From an uncultured Bacteroidia bacterium (lineage in GTDB: Bacteria; Bacteroidota; Bacteroidia; Bacteroidales; F082): DNA of 64,000 nt. Below the pieces are notes generated by a model, which was given only the letters and a program-made list of their open reading frames with translations, did not search any database and was not told where the DNA came from. Where the stretch lies: NCBI GenBank assembly GCA_902785755.1, contig CACZZO010000006.1, positions 83,433 to 147,432 of the forward strand, read 5' to 3'. Positions 15,763-24,750 of the stretch are shown one piece after another. The translations under genes were made by a program, and so were the position numbers. How positions within the stretch are numbered: position 1 is the first letter of the stretch; every line of letters starts with the position of its first letter.

Positions 15763-16658
15763 TTACCATTACCCACATTCAACAACCGCATAATGCAACC
15801 GCCCTTGTTGTTTTCAACTATCTTTGTTACAATGGTTTGTTCAAGATAAATCATATAGCAGTGATGCAAACTCAAAATCATATCTTGAAGATGCTGGTCT
15901 TCTTCCATGTCTATAATGTTCAATCCCACAGCCTTGCATTGTTCCTTTGAGATATGCCTGCTATGAACTTTCGTCGCATCGTTATTGTTGAAGGCTTTCA
16001 TTATCTCTTTTCTTTTTCCCTTTTCGGAAATGGTTTTTGATAGAATGTTATCGGCTAAGTCATTTGATAACTCTATTGCCTGCTCGCAAGTAACCAAAAA
16101 CGTAGGATTATATTTAGAAAAAATCACTTGCCACAAACCCAAAGCATGGGGATTTGATTTTATGTCTTCTTTCGCCTTTTCAAACTCCTTCAAAACAGAT
16201 TGGCAAGCAACACCTCCTATCTGTGGGTCAAAGGGACCAAGACATGACTGCTTTCCCAGCATTATTTCCCTACAGGAAACGGCAATCATTGACCCCGCCG
16301 ACATTGCCATCTGCGGCACTATGGCTCTAATATCATTGTTGAAGATAGAGTGCAAATAATTGATAATCTTTTCTGTAGCGGAGATGTCACCACCCGGAGT
16401 GTGCAAAATCAAATCGACCCCTTTGGACTTGTCAAGTTTATAAACGGCTTCCATGAAAGCGTTCATATCCTTATCATTTATGGATACATCCGAGGCTGTC
16501 GGCTTTTGCAACCATCCAGAGTAATAAGAGATGACATTTCTTCCTGTACATTTGGAAATCTCATCAAGATACTTTTTCTTCTCTTCAACTAAAAATGTTA
16601 TCTTGTTTTCTTCTTTGGTGTTTGAAAACTTATTGAATATTTCACTCCAACTTGGCAT
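15759..16658 (-). CDS. SDH-family ClpP-fold serine protease
   Basis: 299 residues of the serine dehydrogenase proteinase type, a ClpP/crotonase fold related to SppA. The HTPGGD loop forms the oxyanion region and the nucleophile Ser lies in MAMSAGSM. A downstream GPFDPQIGG segment fits the family. There is no membrane anchor, so it should act in the cytoplasm. The SDH name is historical; members are thought to be ATP-independent peptidases. It stands in a three-gene minus-strand operon with a small upstream protein and an overlapping downstream gene of unknown function, next to restriction-like genes. Confidence 0.82.
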   Translation of the reverse strand: MPSWSEIFNKFSNTKEENKITFLVEEKKKYLDEISKCTGRNVISYYSGWLQKPTASDVSINDKDMNAFMEAVYKLDKSKGVDLILHTPGGDISATEKIINYLHSIFNNDIRAIVPQMAMSAGSMIAVSCREIMLGKQSCLGPFDPQIGGVACQSVLKEFEKAKEDIKSNPHALGLWQVIFSKYNPTFLVTCEQAIELSNDLADNILSKTISEKGKRKEIMKAFNNNDATKVHSRHISKEQCKAVGLNIIDMEEDQHLQDMILSLHHCYMIYLEQTIVTKIVENNKGGCIMRLLNVGNGK

Positions 16659-16669
16659 GGTTCAATGTT

Positions 16670-16864
16670 TTATGAAAGGATACCACTTACCGTGATTTGA
16701 TTTTCATCATATATGGAGAATTGCTCGTAATAATCACCTTTTTTCACCCATTCCTGACGAATAAAGGGATTGTCATTCTTGAAGCCGTCCATAATTAAGC
16801 CAAGATCCATGACTAATCCAGACTGTCTATCCAACTTTTTGCTTTGCTCGTTATTTGTACTCAT
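16670..16864 (-). CDS. small hypothetical protein, first gene of SDH-protease operon
   Basis: 64 residues starting MSTNNEQSKKLDRQSG, acidic and hydrophilic. The ATG at 16864 was chosen because a -33/-7 promoter (16892-16922) lies just upstream; a longer reading from 16930 would overlap it. The protease gene follows after 11 bp. No family recognised. Confidence 0.6.
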   Translation of the reverse strand: MSTNNEQSKKLDRQSGLVMDLGLIMDGFKNDNPFIRQEWVKKGDYYEQFSIYDENQITVSGILS

Positions 16865-16891
16865 AATGATATTAACCCAATAATTACGCTG

Positions 16892-16922
16892 CAAAATTAC
16901 ATATTTCTTTCGTACTTGCAAA
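16892..16922 (-). promoter_or_regulatory. promoter of SDH-protease operon
   Basis: On the minus strand TTTG (16919-16922), 19-bp spacer, TAATTTTG (16892-16899): a close match to the Bacteroidota consensus, 28 bp before the ATG at 16864. Confidence 0.75.
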
Positions 16923-16928
16923 TAATTC

Positions 16929-16961
16929 ACAAAGGCGACCCCAAAACGGAGTCGCCTTTGT
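16929..16961 (-). terminator. terminator-like hairpin after the V-ATPase operon
   Basis: A perfect 11-bp stem (ACAAAGGCGAC with GTCGCCTTTGT) around an 11-nt loop, 24 bp after the ntpK stop. The following minus-strand sequence is T-rich but not a clean T run. Confidence 0.6.
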
Positions 16962-16984
16962 CCTAATTGGTTGTCCTCTCGAAA

Positions 16985-17425
<441 letters not shown>

Positions 17426-17453
17426 TTAAAATTTAAGATTCAAGATTCAAAAT

Positions 17454-19226
17454 TTAAGATTGTAAAGGGTTGTACCTGCGGCCTGAGCCTTCGTAACCGG
17501 AGTTTTTGAAGAACTCGAGGAAGTTGAGTCGCAAGGGATGCACGAAGGCACCCAACACGCACATCGCGACATTCAGCACATGGCCAATCACCACGATGAG
17601 GATGAAAGCCACCCAACCGAAACCGCCATCACCAAGGGCTTGCAAGCCAATGGCGTTGAAAGCCTCGCCGAGTTTGGCACCAGCCAAGCCCAAGGCATAC
17701 AGACGCAAGTAACTCAACACGTCGCCGAGCAAGCCCGTGGCCGTGTTGTAGGTATCCCACAAGCCCGAACCGAAGTTGAGCAAAGGATTGCGTTTCAAGT
17801 CGTTGAGGAAGAAAATGCCCAAGGCGGAGAGGCTGCCTAACACGATGACAATCCACTTCGTCAGGGCCTTGTCCATCACGCCCATCAAGGCGAGACCGCC
17901 CACAATGACGCCACCTACAATAAGTAGTGTCCAGCCCCAAGTGCCCAAGGAGTTGGCGAAGCCTTTCACCTTGGTACTCTGATAGGTCTTGACAATCATA
18001 GCGAGGCAGATGTGTACGATACCTACAAGCAATGCCAAAACCATCGTGCCGTCGTATCCTGCAATCTTCGAGGGTAACATGATGCGTTTCACCCCTTCTG
18101 GGAGCCAGCTCCAAGTGAGCATATCCGTGGAGAAGAAGGTGTGGAACAGCAAGCCGATGACCGTGGTGGCAATGCCCAAGGTCACGCCGAGAGGCGCAAT
18201 CTTGCCCAACACTTTCTTCAGCCCGAGGCTCGCCAAGATGAGCACGAGGCCGTAGCCCGCGTCGCCCATGCAGAAGGCAAAAAACAGCATGAAGAAGATG
18301 GAAATGAACACGGTTGGGTCGAACTCATCATATTTGGGCCGACCGTACATATCGGTCAGCATCTCAAACATCGAAACAAACTTGTTGTTTTTCAACTTGA
18401 TTGGCGGATTATCATCGGCTTTGGCCTTATCGACCAAATAAAGGATGTTTTCCTTTTCCAACATATCGTGCAAGGCAGGCTCGTTTTCGACGGGAGCAAA
18501 GCCCTCAAAGACAGTGATATAGTCTTCGGCAGCCTTCTCGCCCGCGACGTTGGCCAAATGCAAATCGAGTTTCGACAAAGTCTTGTCCAACTCGGCTTGA
18601 ATCACAGGTTCGTGCCATTTCAGTTGGGCCAAACGATGCTCTTTCTCTTTCACCTGCGCCTCCAAGTCGGCAATTTGCTTCTCGATGGCGGCATAGTCGC
18701 GGTCGGGAGCAGGCAGTTCCTTCAACGGGAAGTCGTAGTCGTCGGAGTCGGAAACGACCACGAAATAACTGTTGCCGCCGAGATTCGAAATCTCGCTCAG
18801 CGCGTACTGTTCCTTCCAAGCTGGGTCGATGGCTTTCGCCTTGTAGAAGTGGAGTTTCAGTCCGGTACCTTTGAGGCGGTCGAAACTCTTGGCGTCAAAC
18901 TGGCCCCAAGGCACCAACTCATCCGCGTCCTTGCGAAGTTGCGGCAACTGGGCTTCGATGGCTCCTTTGTCGCGCACAGTCTCCATCACCTCCACGGCGA
19001 AGTCGGTCGGCTTCTGACCCGGGTCTTCCGCTTTTTCGACTTCCTTCAAGGCCGTAAGCGCATCGCGGTAAATCTCCGCCCGTGCCGACAGCTTCTCCGA
19101 TTTCTCGTCGATGGGCTTCAGCGAGCGGGTGATGTCCACCACGCCCACCGATTGCAGCTTCTCCAAGAAGGCATCGGCATCGCCGCTCATAAGGATGAAA
19201 TCATATTTCGTCATTTCAGTTACCAT
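17454..19226 (-). CDS. ntpI: V-type ATP synthase subunit I (stator)
   Basis: 590 residues: an N-terminal cytoplasmic part with coiled coils (about 1-300) and a C-terminal membrane part with seven or eight helices. This is the a-subunit equivalent that forms the ion half-channels against the K ring. The start overlaps the end of ntpD by 11 bp. The short gap to ntpK carries degenerate AAGATTCAAG-type repeats. Confidence 0.92.
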   Translation of the reverse strand: MVTEMTKYDFILMSGDADAFLEKLQSVGVVDITRSLKPIDEKSEKLSARAEIYRDALTALKEVEKAEDPGQKPTDFAVEVMETVRDKGAIEAQLPQLRKDADELVPWGQFDAKSFDRLKGTGLKLHFYKAKAIDPAWKEQYALSEISNLGGNSYFVVVSDSDDYDFPLKELPAPDRDYAAIEKQIADLEAQVKEKEHRLAQLKWHEPVIQAELDKTLSKLDLHLANVAGEKAAEDYITVFEGFAPVENEPALHDMLEKENILYLVDKAKADDNPPIKLKNNKFVSMFEMLTDMYGRPKYDEFDPTVFISIFFMLFFAFCMGDAGYGLVLILASLGLKKVLGKIAPLGVTLGIATTVIGLLFHTFFSTDMLTWSWLPEGVKRIMLPSKIAGYDGTMVLALLVGIVHICLAMIVKTYQSTKVKGFANSLGTWGWTLLIVGGVIVGGLALMGVMDKALTKWIVIVLGSLSALGIFFLNDLKRNPLLNFGSGLWDTYNTATGLLGDVLSYLRLYALGLAGAKLGEAFNAIGLQALGDGGFGWVAFILIVVIGHVLNVAMCVLGAFVHPLRLNFLEFFKNSGYEGSGRRYNPLQS

Positions 19227-19827
19227 ATTCTGCCTCCTCCTCTTCTATGTGTTTGTTTTTCACGATTTTCTGCGAAGCCTTGTCGAGGTTCTCCGCATCT
19301 TCCATATATCGCTTGATCTTACGTATGGCTTCGTTGTAGCCAGGAATTTGCACCTTCTCGTAAAGGTTGACTTTCTGCGTGGTCTTTTTCCGTTGGTAGT
19401 CCAAAACGCGGCTCACCTCGGTATAGACCTCCGACTCGATGCCCAACTGTGCCAAGTTTTTCAGGATTTGAACGCCGTCGGCATACCACATCGGCTTGGT
19501 GAAGAGGTTGATGTCCTTCACGTCGAACAGCACCTCCTCCAACGACGGCACGGGTACTCCCGCAATCTTGACGGTCTTCAGCTTGACATCGGTCACGGAA
19601 ATCAGTCCTGGCTCAAATTCATTCCAAAGCCGGGCCATATACTCATACGACTTGAGTTCGGCCTCTAACTGTGCGACAAGGCTCTCCGAATGTTGCTTGG
19701 CTTTCTTCACCTCAAGGCGCAGCGCGCTCTCCTTGCTCTTCAGCGTGGGGAGGGCACGGGTTCGCGTCTTGAGCTGCTTGTTCATCTCATTCAGCGAGGT
19801 CTTGTTATATTGAAATTTGATGGCCAT
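19216..19827 (-). CDS. ntpD: V-type ATP synthase subunit D (central stalk)
   Basis: 203 residues, almost wholly helical with N- and C-terminal coiled-coil arms, as expected for the shaft that couples the A3B3 head to the K ring. It overlaps ntpI by 11 bp. The 168-bp gap to ntpB upstream contains an 87-bp palindromic repeat element. Confidence 0.93.
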   Translation of the reverse strand: MAIKFQYNKTSLNEMNKQLKTRTRALPTLKSKESALRLEVKKAKQHSESLVAQLEAELKSYEYMARLWNEFEPGLISVTDVKLKTVKIAGVPVPSLEEVLFDVKDINLFTKPMWYADGVQILKNLAQLGIESEVYTEVSRVLDYQRKKTTQKVNLYEKVQIPGYNEAIRKIKRYMEDAENLDKASQKIVKNKHIEEEEAEYGN

Positions 19828-19880
19828 GATTACATTATAATGGATGTGTGCATGGGGTTCACTACCCTAACGCCTTTTAC

Positions 19881-19967
19881 CGTCATGGCGGACAAAGATC
19901 CGCCATCTCCTATGCGCGAAGACAGTCTTTCACGCTTGGGAGATTGCGGGTCAAGCCCGCAATGACG
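19881..19967. repeat. 87-bp palindromic interspersed element between ntpB and ntpD
   Basis: The ends are an imperfect 30-bp terminal inverted repeat: it begins CGTCATGGCGGA and ends GCCCGCAATGACG. Each end is itself a small palindrome (GCGGAcaaagaTCCGC; GCGGGtcaagCCCGC). A related half element (CGTCATTGCGAGGCACGAAG, 23123-23142) lies before ntpA. It resembles REP/MITE-type non-coding repeats. Confidence 0.8.
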
Positions 19968-19995
19968 ATTAAGGGTCAAGTGAGATGTTCCCATA

Positions 19996-21321
19996 TTATT
20001 CTTTCTCTTTCCAGTATTTTTCAATGAGTTTCTCCTTCAAGCCCGTCTCGGCCTTGGTGAAATACTTGCCGAACAACTCCCAAGCTGTGTCAAGCATCTC
20101 CGTAATCGGAATGTTGACGTCGATGGCGAGGAGGCGCGTGGCGTATTCCTTGGCGTAGTCGAGGCAGCGAAGGTCGTAGTCGCTCAGGTCGAAGCCGTTC
20201 TCCAACTTCGTCTTGGCGTTGGAAGCATCGGCGTAGAGTCGCACCGAGGTGTTCATCACCGCGCTATGATCCTCGCGGGTCTTCTTGTTCTGCACATGTT
20301 GCTTCAGACGCGACAGCGAACGGAACGGGTCCACAATGACCTTGCCCGAATCGGCATCGGCACGGAGGAACAACTGTCCCTCGGTGATATAACCCGTGTT
20401 GTCAGGAATGGCGTGCGTGATGTCGCCATCGTTCAAGGTCGTCACGGCAATAATGGTGATGGAACCGCCATCGGGCAACTGCACGGCCTTTTCGTAAATC
20501 TTCGCGAGGTCGGAATAAAGTGAGCCGGGCATGGAGTCCTTGGATGGGATTTGGTCCATACGATTGCTCACGATACTCAAAGCGTCGGCATACAAAGTCA
20601 TATCGGTGAGCAGCACCAAGACCTTCTCGTTCTTGTCAACGGCGAAGTATTCCGCAGCGGTCAAGGCCATGTCGGGAATCAGCAGACGCTCGACTGGCGG
20701 CTGGTCGGTGGTGTTCACGAAACTGATGATCTTGTGCAAGGCACCCGCGCTCTCAAACTCGTTTTTGAAAAACAGGTAGTCGTCGTTAGAAAGACCCATA
20801 CCGCCGAGGATGATCTTATCGACATCGGCGCGGAGGGCAACCATGCTCATCACCTTATTGTAAGGCTGGTCGGGGTCGGCGAAGAACGGAATCTTCTGTC
20901 CCGAAACCAAAGTGTTGTTCAAGTCGATGCCGGCGATACCCGTAGGAATCAGCTCGGAAGGCATACGACGCTTGTAGGGGTTCACGGAGGGGCCGCCGAT
21001 TTGGCGTTTCTCGCCCTCCACAGCCGGACCGCCGTCGATAGGCTCGCCGTAAGCGTTGAAGAAACGGCCGGCCAGTTCGTCGCTCACGTTCAAGGTTGGC
21101 GGCTCGCCAAAGAAGGTCACTTCGGCGTTGGTCGGGATGTCTTCCGTGCCGCCAAACACCTGCAAGGTGACGGCGTTGTCCTTGATTTTCACCACCTGCG
21201 CCAAACGACCTGCCACAACAGCGAGTTCGTCGTTGGCCACGCCTTGCGCCTCAAGGGTCACGGTGGCCTTGGTGATGGCGGTCAGCTTCGTATAGATGCG
21301 TTGAAAGGCTTTCTCACTCAT
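19996..21321 (-). CDS. ntpB: V-type ATP synthase subunit B
   Basis: 441 residues, the non-catalytic hexamer subunit: same fold as subunit A but without an intact Walker A (the equivalent region reads SGQKIPFFADPDQPYNK). It carries the typical segments RRMPSELIPTGIAGID and PSKDSMPGSLYSDL. Its start overlaps the end of ntpA by 8 bp, so translation is coupled. Confidence 0.95.
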   Translation of the reverse strand: MSEKAFQRIYTKLTAITKATVTLEAQGVANDELAVVAGRLAQVVKIKDNAVTLQVFGGTEDIPTNAEVTFFGEPPTLNVSDELAGRFFNAYGEPIDGGPAVEGEKRQIGGPSVNPYKRRMPSELIPTGIAGIDLNNTLVSGQKIPFFADPDQPYNKVMSMVALRADVDKIILGGMGLSNDDYLFFKNEFESAGALHKIISFVNTTDQPPVERLLIPDMALTAAEYFAVDKNEKVLVLLTDMTLYADALSIVSNRMDQIPSKDSMPGSLYSDLAKIYEKAVQLPDGGSITIIAVTTLNDGDITHAIPDNTGYITEGQLFLRADADSGKVIVDPFRSLSRLKQHVQNKKTREDHSAVMNTSVRLYADASNAKTKLENGFDLSDYDLRCLDYAKEYATRLLAIDVNIPITEMLDTAWELFGKYFTKAETGLKEKLIEKYWKEKE

Positions 21322-23062
21322 GTTTCAGTTCCTCCTTTAACTGTCCAAGATATTTTTCAAAGTTTTCCGACTTGAATTCCGAGTAGTTCATCTGTCGGCA
21401 GATGTTAATCAGGCCCTTGAAGTAGGTCGTACACTCCTCGAAGTTGTCGAACTTGAAGCTACGGTCGCAGATTTCGAGCACAAGGTCGAGCATGAACTTT
21501 TGGCGTTCAAGCGGCGTTGAGCCGTCGATTTCGTCGAAAGCGTCTTGTTGAAGTATCACAAAGTCAATGAGTTCCGACTTCCAATATTGCTCGTGGTACG
21601 ACATCGGCACGCCGTCGTCACCCAAGATGTTGATTTGCTCGTAGGCATCCTTACCCTTACGGATGATGTATTTCGTCTTCGTCACCTTATCGACCCAACC
21701 TTTTTCAATCTTGTTGTCAAGATATTCAATGATTTCGGGATATTCGAGGTATTTCGAGTAGGAATCCACGGGATCGACGGCGGGATAGCGCTTCTTGTCG
21801 GCGCGGTTCTGCGAAAGGCCATAGAAGCAACGGGCCGCTTTCTTGGTGGATTCGGTGACAGGTTCCTTCAGGTTACCGCCTGCAGGCGACACCGTTCCGA
21901 TGAAAGTAATGGAGCCGGATTGGCCGTTGTTCAGTTTCACATAACCCGCACGAGCGTAGAAGTTGGAGATGATGGCCGACAAATCGACCGGGAAGCCGTC
22001 CTGGCCAGGCAGTTCCTCCAAGCGGTTACTCATCTCACGCAAGGCCTGCGCCCAACGCGAGGTGGAGTCGGCGAGCAGCAAGACTTTCATGCCCATAGCG
22101 CGGTAGTATTCGCCGAGGGTCATGGCGGTATAGACCGAAGCCTCACGAGCCGCCACCGGCATATTGGACGTGTTGCAGATGATGATGGTACGCTCCATCA
22201 GGCTGCGACCCGTGTGCTTGTCCTTCAGTTCGGGGAACTCGGTGAAGATTTCCACCACCTCGTTGGCACGCTCGCCGCAAGCCGCCATGATGATGATGTC
22301 GGCGTCGGCTTGCTCGGCGAGGGCGTGTTGCAGCACGGTCTTGCCGCAGCCGAAAGGTCCGGGGATGAAGCCCGTGCCACCTTCGGCGATGGGATTGAGC
22401 GTGTCGATGGTGCGCACACCCGTCTCCATCACCTTGAAGGGACGAGGTTTTTCCACATAGCCACCCACGGCCACCTTGACAGGCCATTTCTGGATCATGG
22501 TCACCTTCACTTCCTCACCTTCCGCGTTGGTCAGCGTGGCGATGGTATCGGTGATCTTGTATTGTCCGGCAGCAGCTACCGACTTCACGGTGTAAGTGCC
22601 CTTGAAGTTGAACGGCACCATGATTTTGTGGGGCAGCCAGCCTTCCTTGACTTCGCCTAACCAGTCGGCGGCAACCACTTGGTCGCCAGCCTTGGCGAGG
22701 GGTTTGAAGTCCCAAAGTTTCTCTTCGTCCAAGGCCTTGGTGTATTCACCGCGTTTCAGAAACACGCCCGTCATGGTGGCGAGGTTGTTCTGCAGACCGT
22801 CGAAGTTGCTCGAAAGCAAACCGGGGCCCAAGGTCACTTCAAGCATGTAGCCTTGGAATTCCACCTTGTCGCCGATTTGGAGGCCGCGCGTGCTCTCAAA
22901 CACCTGCACGGAGGCTTTGTTCCCGTTCACCTTGATGACCTCCGCCATCAGCTTGGTGCCTGCCAAGTCGATGAAGCAGATTTCATTCTGTGCCACAGGG
23001 CCGTCCACCTCCACAGTGACGAGGTTTGCAATGATTCCTGTAACTTTTCCTGTTGTTTTCAT
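21314..23062 (-). CDS. ntpA: V-type ATP synthase catalytic subunit A
   Basis: 582 residues with Walker A GPFGCGKTVLQ near 235-245, catalytic Glu region GERANEVVE, and the A-subunit-specific bulge domain before the P-loop. It hydrolyses or makes ATP in the A3B3 head. Upstream lies the SatD-like/DUF3307 pair instead of the DUF2764 gene usually found next to ntpA in Bacteroidota. Confidence 0.96.
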   Translation of the reverse strand: MKTTGKVTGIIANLVTVEVDGPVAQNEICFIDLAGTKLMAEVIKVNGNKASVQVFESTRGLQIGDKVEFQGYMLEVTLGPGLLSSNFDGLQNNLATMTGVFLKRGEYTKALDEEKLWDFKPLAKAGDQVVAADWLGEVKEGWLPHKIMVPFNFKGTYTVKSVAAAGQYKITDTIATLTNAEGEEVKVTMIQKWPVKVAVGGYVEKPRPFKVMETGVRTIDTLNPIAEGGTGFIPGPFGCGKTVLQHALAEQADADIIIMAACGERANEVVEIFTEFPELKDKHTGRSLMERTIIICNTSNMPVAAREASVYTAMTLGEYYRAMGMKVLLLADSTSRWAQALREMSNRLEELPGQDGFPVDLSAIISNFYARAGYVKLNNGQSGSITFIGTVSPAGGNLKEPVTESTKKAARCFYGLSQNRADKKRYPAVDPVDSYSKYLEYPEIIEYLDNKIEKGWVDKVTKTKYIIRKGKDAYEQINILGDDGVPMSYHEQYWKSELIDFVILQQDAFDEIDGSTPLERQKFMLDLVLEICDRSFKFDNFEECTTYFKGLINICRQMNYSEFKSENFEKYLGQLKEELKHE

Positions 23063-23122
23063 TATTTATTGGATTTCTAATTTCTATATTTCTTATTTCA
23101 AGATTTTCTTTTTATCGCTTTG

Positions 23123-23147
23123 CGTCATTGCGAGGCACGAAGCAATC
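23123..23147. repeat. REP-like half element before ntpA
   Basis: CGTCATTGCGAGGCACGAAG followed by CAATC; it shares the CGTCATTGCG head with the 87-bp element at 19881-19967. It sits in the 92-bp gap between DUF3307 and ntpA, at one border of the inserted pair. Confidence 0.65.
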
Positions 23148-23154
23148 CATATTT

Positions 23155-23868
23155 TCAGCTTATTACATTCGATTCTATCAACAATTTCACGGCAACACCC
23201 ATCAAAATCGCGATGCCGAAACTCAACAAAGTGCCGACCAAAACATATTCCGACTTCACTGTATCCGTTTCCCTAAACCTCAACAGCGACTTGGCAGCCA
23301 ACAAAAAGCCTATGGCTTCGTATTGCCCCAACATGACAAAAACCAGCGTAAGCATCCTTTCAACATTGCCAATCACACGACCAGCATTGGGCAAACTTTG
23401 TTCTTTTCCGCTGTCAGGAATGGTAATTTTTGCTTCCTTGAAGATGTTCTGAATGATGAAATTGGCTGGGCGCAAGCAAAACACGAGAGCCATAATCCAC
23501 AGCAAAACCTTTGTTTCGGGCAACCATATCGGGAGCGAGATTACACCTTTATTAAAAAGAGCCACCACCGCGACAATAACCGCCAAATGCAGCAACTGGT
23601 CAATGAAGAACGCGCCTTTCAGGTTCTTGCAAACCGATTTCAGGCCGTCGATGACGAGATGCAGCACAGCAATCAGCAACGCTGCCCACCAAAAGCCCAC
23701 ATTCAAGGAAAACAGCCAAGCGCAGCCAAAAGTAATCATCGCATGAATGTACAAATGCCTCGACTTGAACGCATTGTCGGCCTTGCTCTTGCAGGACTTT
23801 TCTGTCTGCAAATAGAAGTCGCTGATAAGGTGCGCCAAAAGTTGCAATATGAGGAGTTTGCACGTCAT
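23155..23868 (-). CDS. DUF3307 membrane protein
   Basis: 237 residues with about six to seven predicted membrane helices. The N-terminus (LLAHLISDFYLQTEKSC) and HAMITFGCAWLF match the DUF3307 family, and the His/Asp pairs (HLISDF, HLVIDGLK) recur within helices. Function is unknown. The start overlaps the stop of the SatD-like gene by 4 bp, so it is co-translated and likely its partner. The pair lies inside the V-ATPase operon. Confidence 0.8.
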   Translation of the reverse strand: MTCKLLILQLLAHLISDFYLQTEKSCKSKADNAFKSRHLYIHAMITFGCAWLFSLNVGFWWAALLIAVLHLVIDGLKSVCKNLKGAFFIDQLLHLAVIVAVVALFNKGVISLPIWLPETKVLLWIMALVFCLRPANFIIQNIFKEAKITIPDSGKEQSLPNAGRVIGNVERMLTLVFVMLGQYEAIGFLLAAKSLLRFRETDTVKSEYVLVGTLLSFGIAILMGVAVKLLIESNVIS

Positions 23869-24551
23869 GATTCGAAGTCCAGTTTTTCAAAGTATTTTAC
23901 GGCGGATTCGATGGCGTTCCAACCGATAGCATTACTAAGTTGATTTACAGCGTGCTGCCTTATATTCAACAAATTGGCTATTTCTATTTCCTTTTTTCCG
24001 AGCAACTTATAATAAGCGACTTCGCTTTGTCTTGATGTCGCATTTTTCAACAAAACATCCAAAAATTCCAACACAACATCCATTTGCTCAGCAAAAGAAG
24101 AGTTTTTATGACCAAGAAACATACTTCTCTTCATGACAATCCTTTCTTTACCAGTATGTTTCTGATTTTCCAACAACCTTCCTGAATAGTAAATTGCCTC
24201 TCCGTCCAAAACATCTTGTTTTTGGTCTGCTGTACGCATTTCACCGATGCCAATGGCCAGCCGTACACCATATTTTCTGAACAATTCGCGCTTGGCATTT
24301 GTATCTTTCTTCCATGAAAATGTCTTTTTCACCAAAGTCTTCAACAACAATGCCGTTCGAAGTGCCTCATGTGGGTCACGCATAAAAATCTCGACCGAAT
24401 CGCCTTTGAACAATCGACCCCAATTCTTACCTTGCGACTTTTCCGAAAGGCTTTCAAGGAATCGGCGAATCTCCGATTGCAAAAGCGTCAGTTCCTCAAC
24501 GCTCAACGAGGTTGAAGAAACGATGTCTGCCGAAATTGTTGCTTGTACCAT
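23865..24551 (-). CDS. SatD-like protein: cyclase-homology domain plus C-terminal HTH
   Basis: 228 residues. The opening SADIVSSTSLS and the later LFKGDSVEIFM and RLAIGIGEM match, in order and spacing, the metal-binding strands of class III nucleotidyl cyclases (Asp9 and Asp51 as candidate metal ligands). The last 50 residues look like a helix-turn-helix (KKEIEIANLLNIRQHAVNQL, then LSNAIGW). This is the SatD family, whose biochemistry is not established to my knowledge. Five 20-bp palindromes lie upstream. It is followed at once by DUF3307. Family placement is likely; cyclase or second-messenger activity is inference. Confidence 0.72.
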   Translation of the reverse strand: MVQATISADIVSSTSLSVEELTLLQSEIRRFLESLSEKSQGKNWGRLFKGDSVEIFMRDPHEALRTALLLKTLVKKTFSWKKDTNAKRELFRKYGVRLAIGIGEMRTADQKQDVLDGEAIYYSGRLLENQKHTGKERIVMKRSMFLGHKNSSFAEQMDVVLEFLDVLLKNATSRQSEVAYYKLLGKKEIEIANLLNIRQHAVNQLSNAIGWNAIESAVKYFEKLDFES

Positions 24552-24581
24552 TGTTATATGCTTTCTCTATCCAATTTGTTT

Positions 24582-24750
24582 TATCAGTATTATTGCTGAT
24601 ATTTTATTTTTATCAGTTTTTTTACTGATATTTTATGTGTATAACCCATTTTGGCGTTTTTTATTGTCCGTTTATCGGTTTTAGAACCGATATTCTCTAA
24701 TTATCGGCTTTTTTACCGATATTTTCAAATTATCGGTATTTTTACCTATA
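24582..24750. repeat. five 20-bp palindromes upstream of the SatD-like gene
   Basis: TATCAG-N8-CTGATA at 24582-24601 and 24611-24630; TATCGG-N8-CCGATA at 24673-24692 and 24702-24721; the same with a CCTATA right arm at 24731-24750. Starts are 29, 62, 29 and 29 bp apart. The first is 31 bp before the SatD start codon; the last overlaps the stop codon of the DUF2764 gene. The regular step and fixed length suggest cooperative protein binding. Confidence 0.93.
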
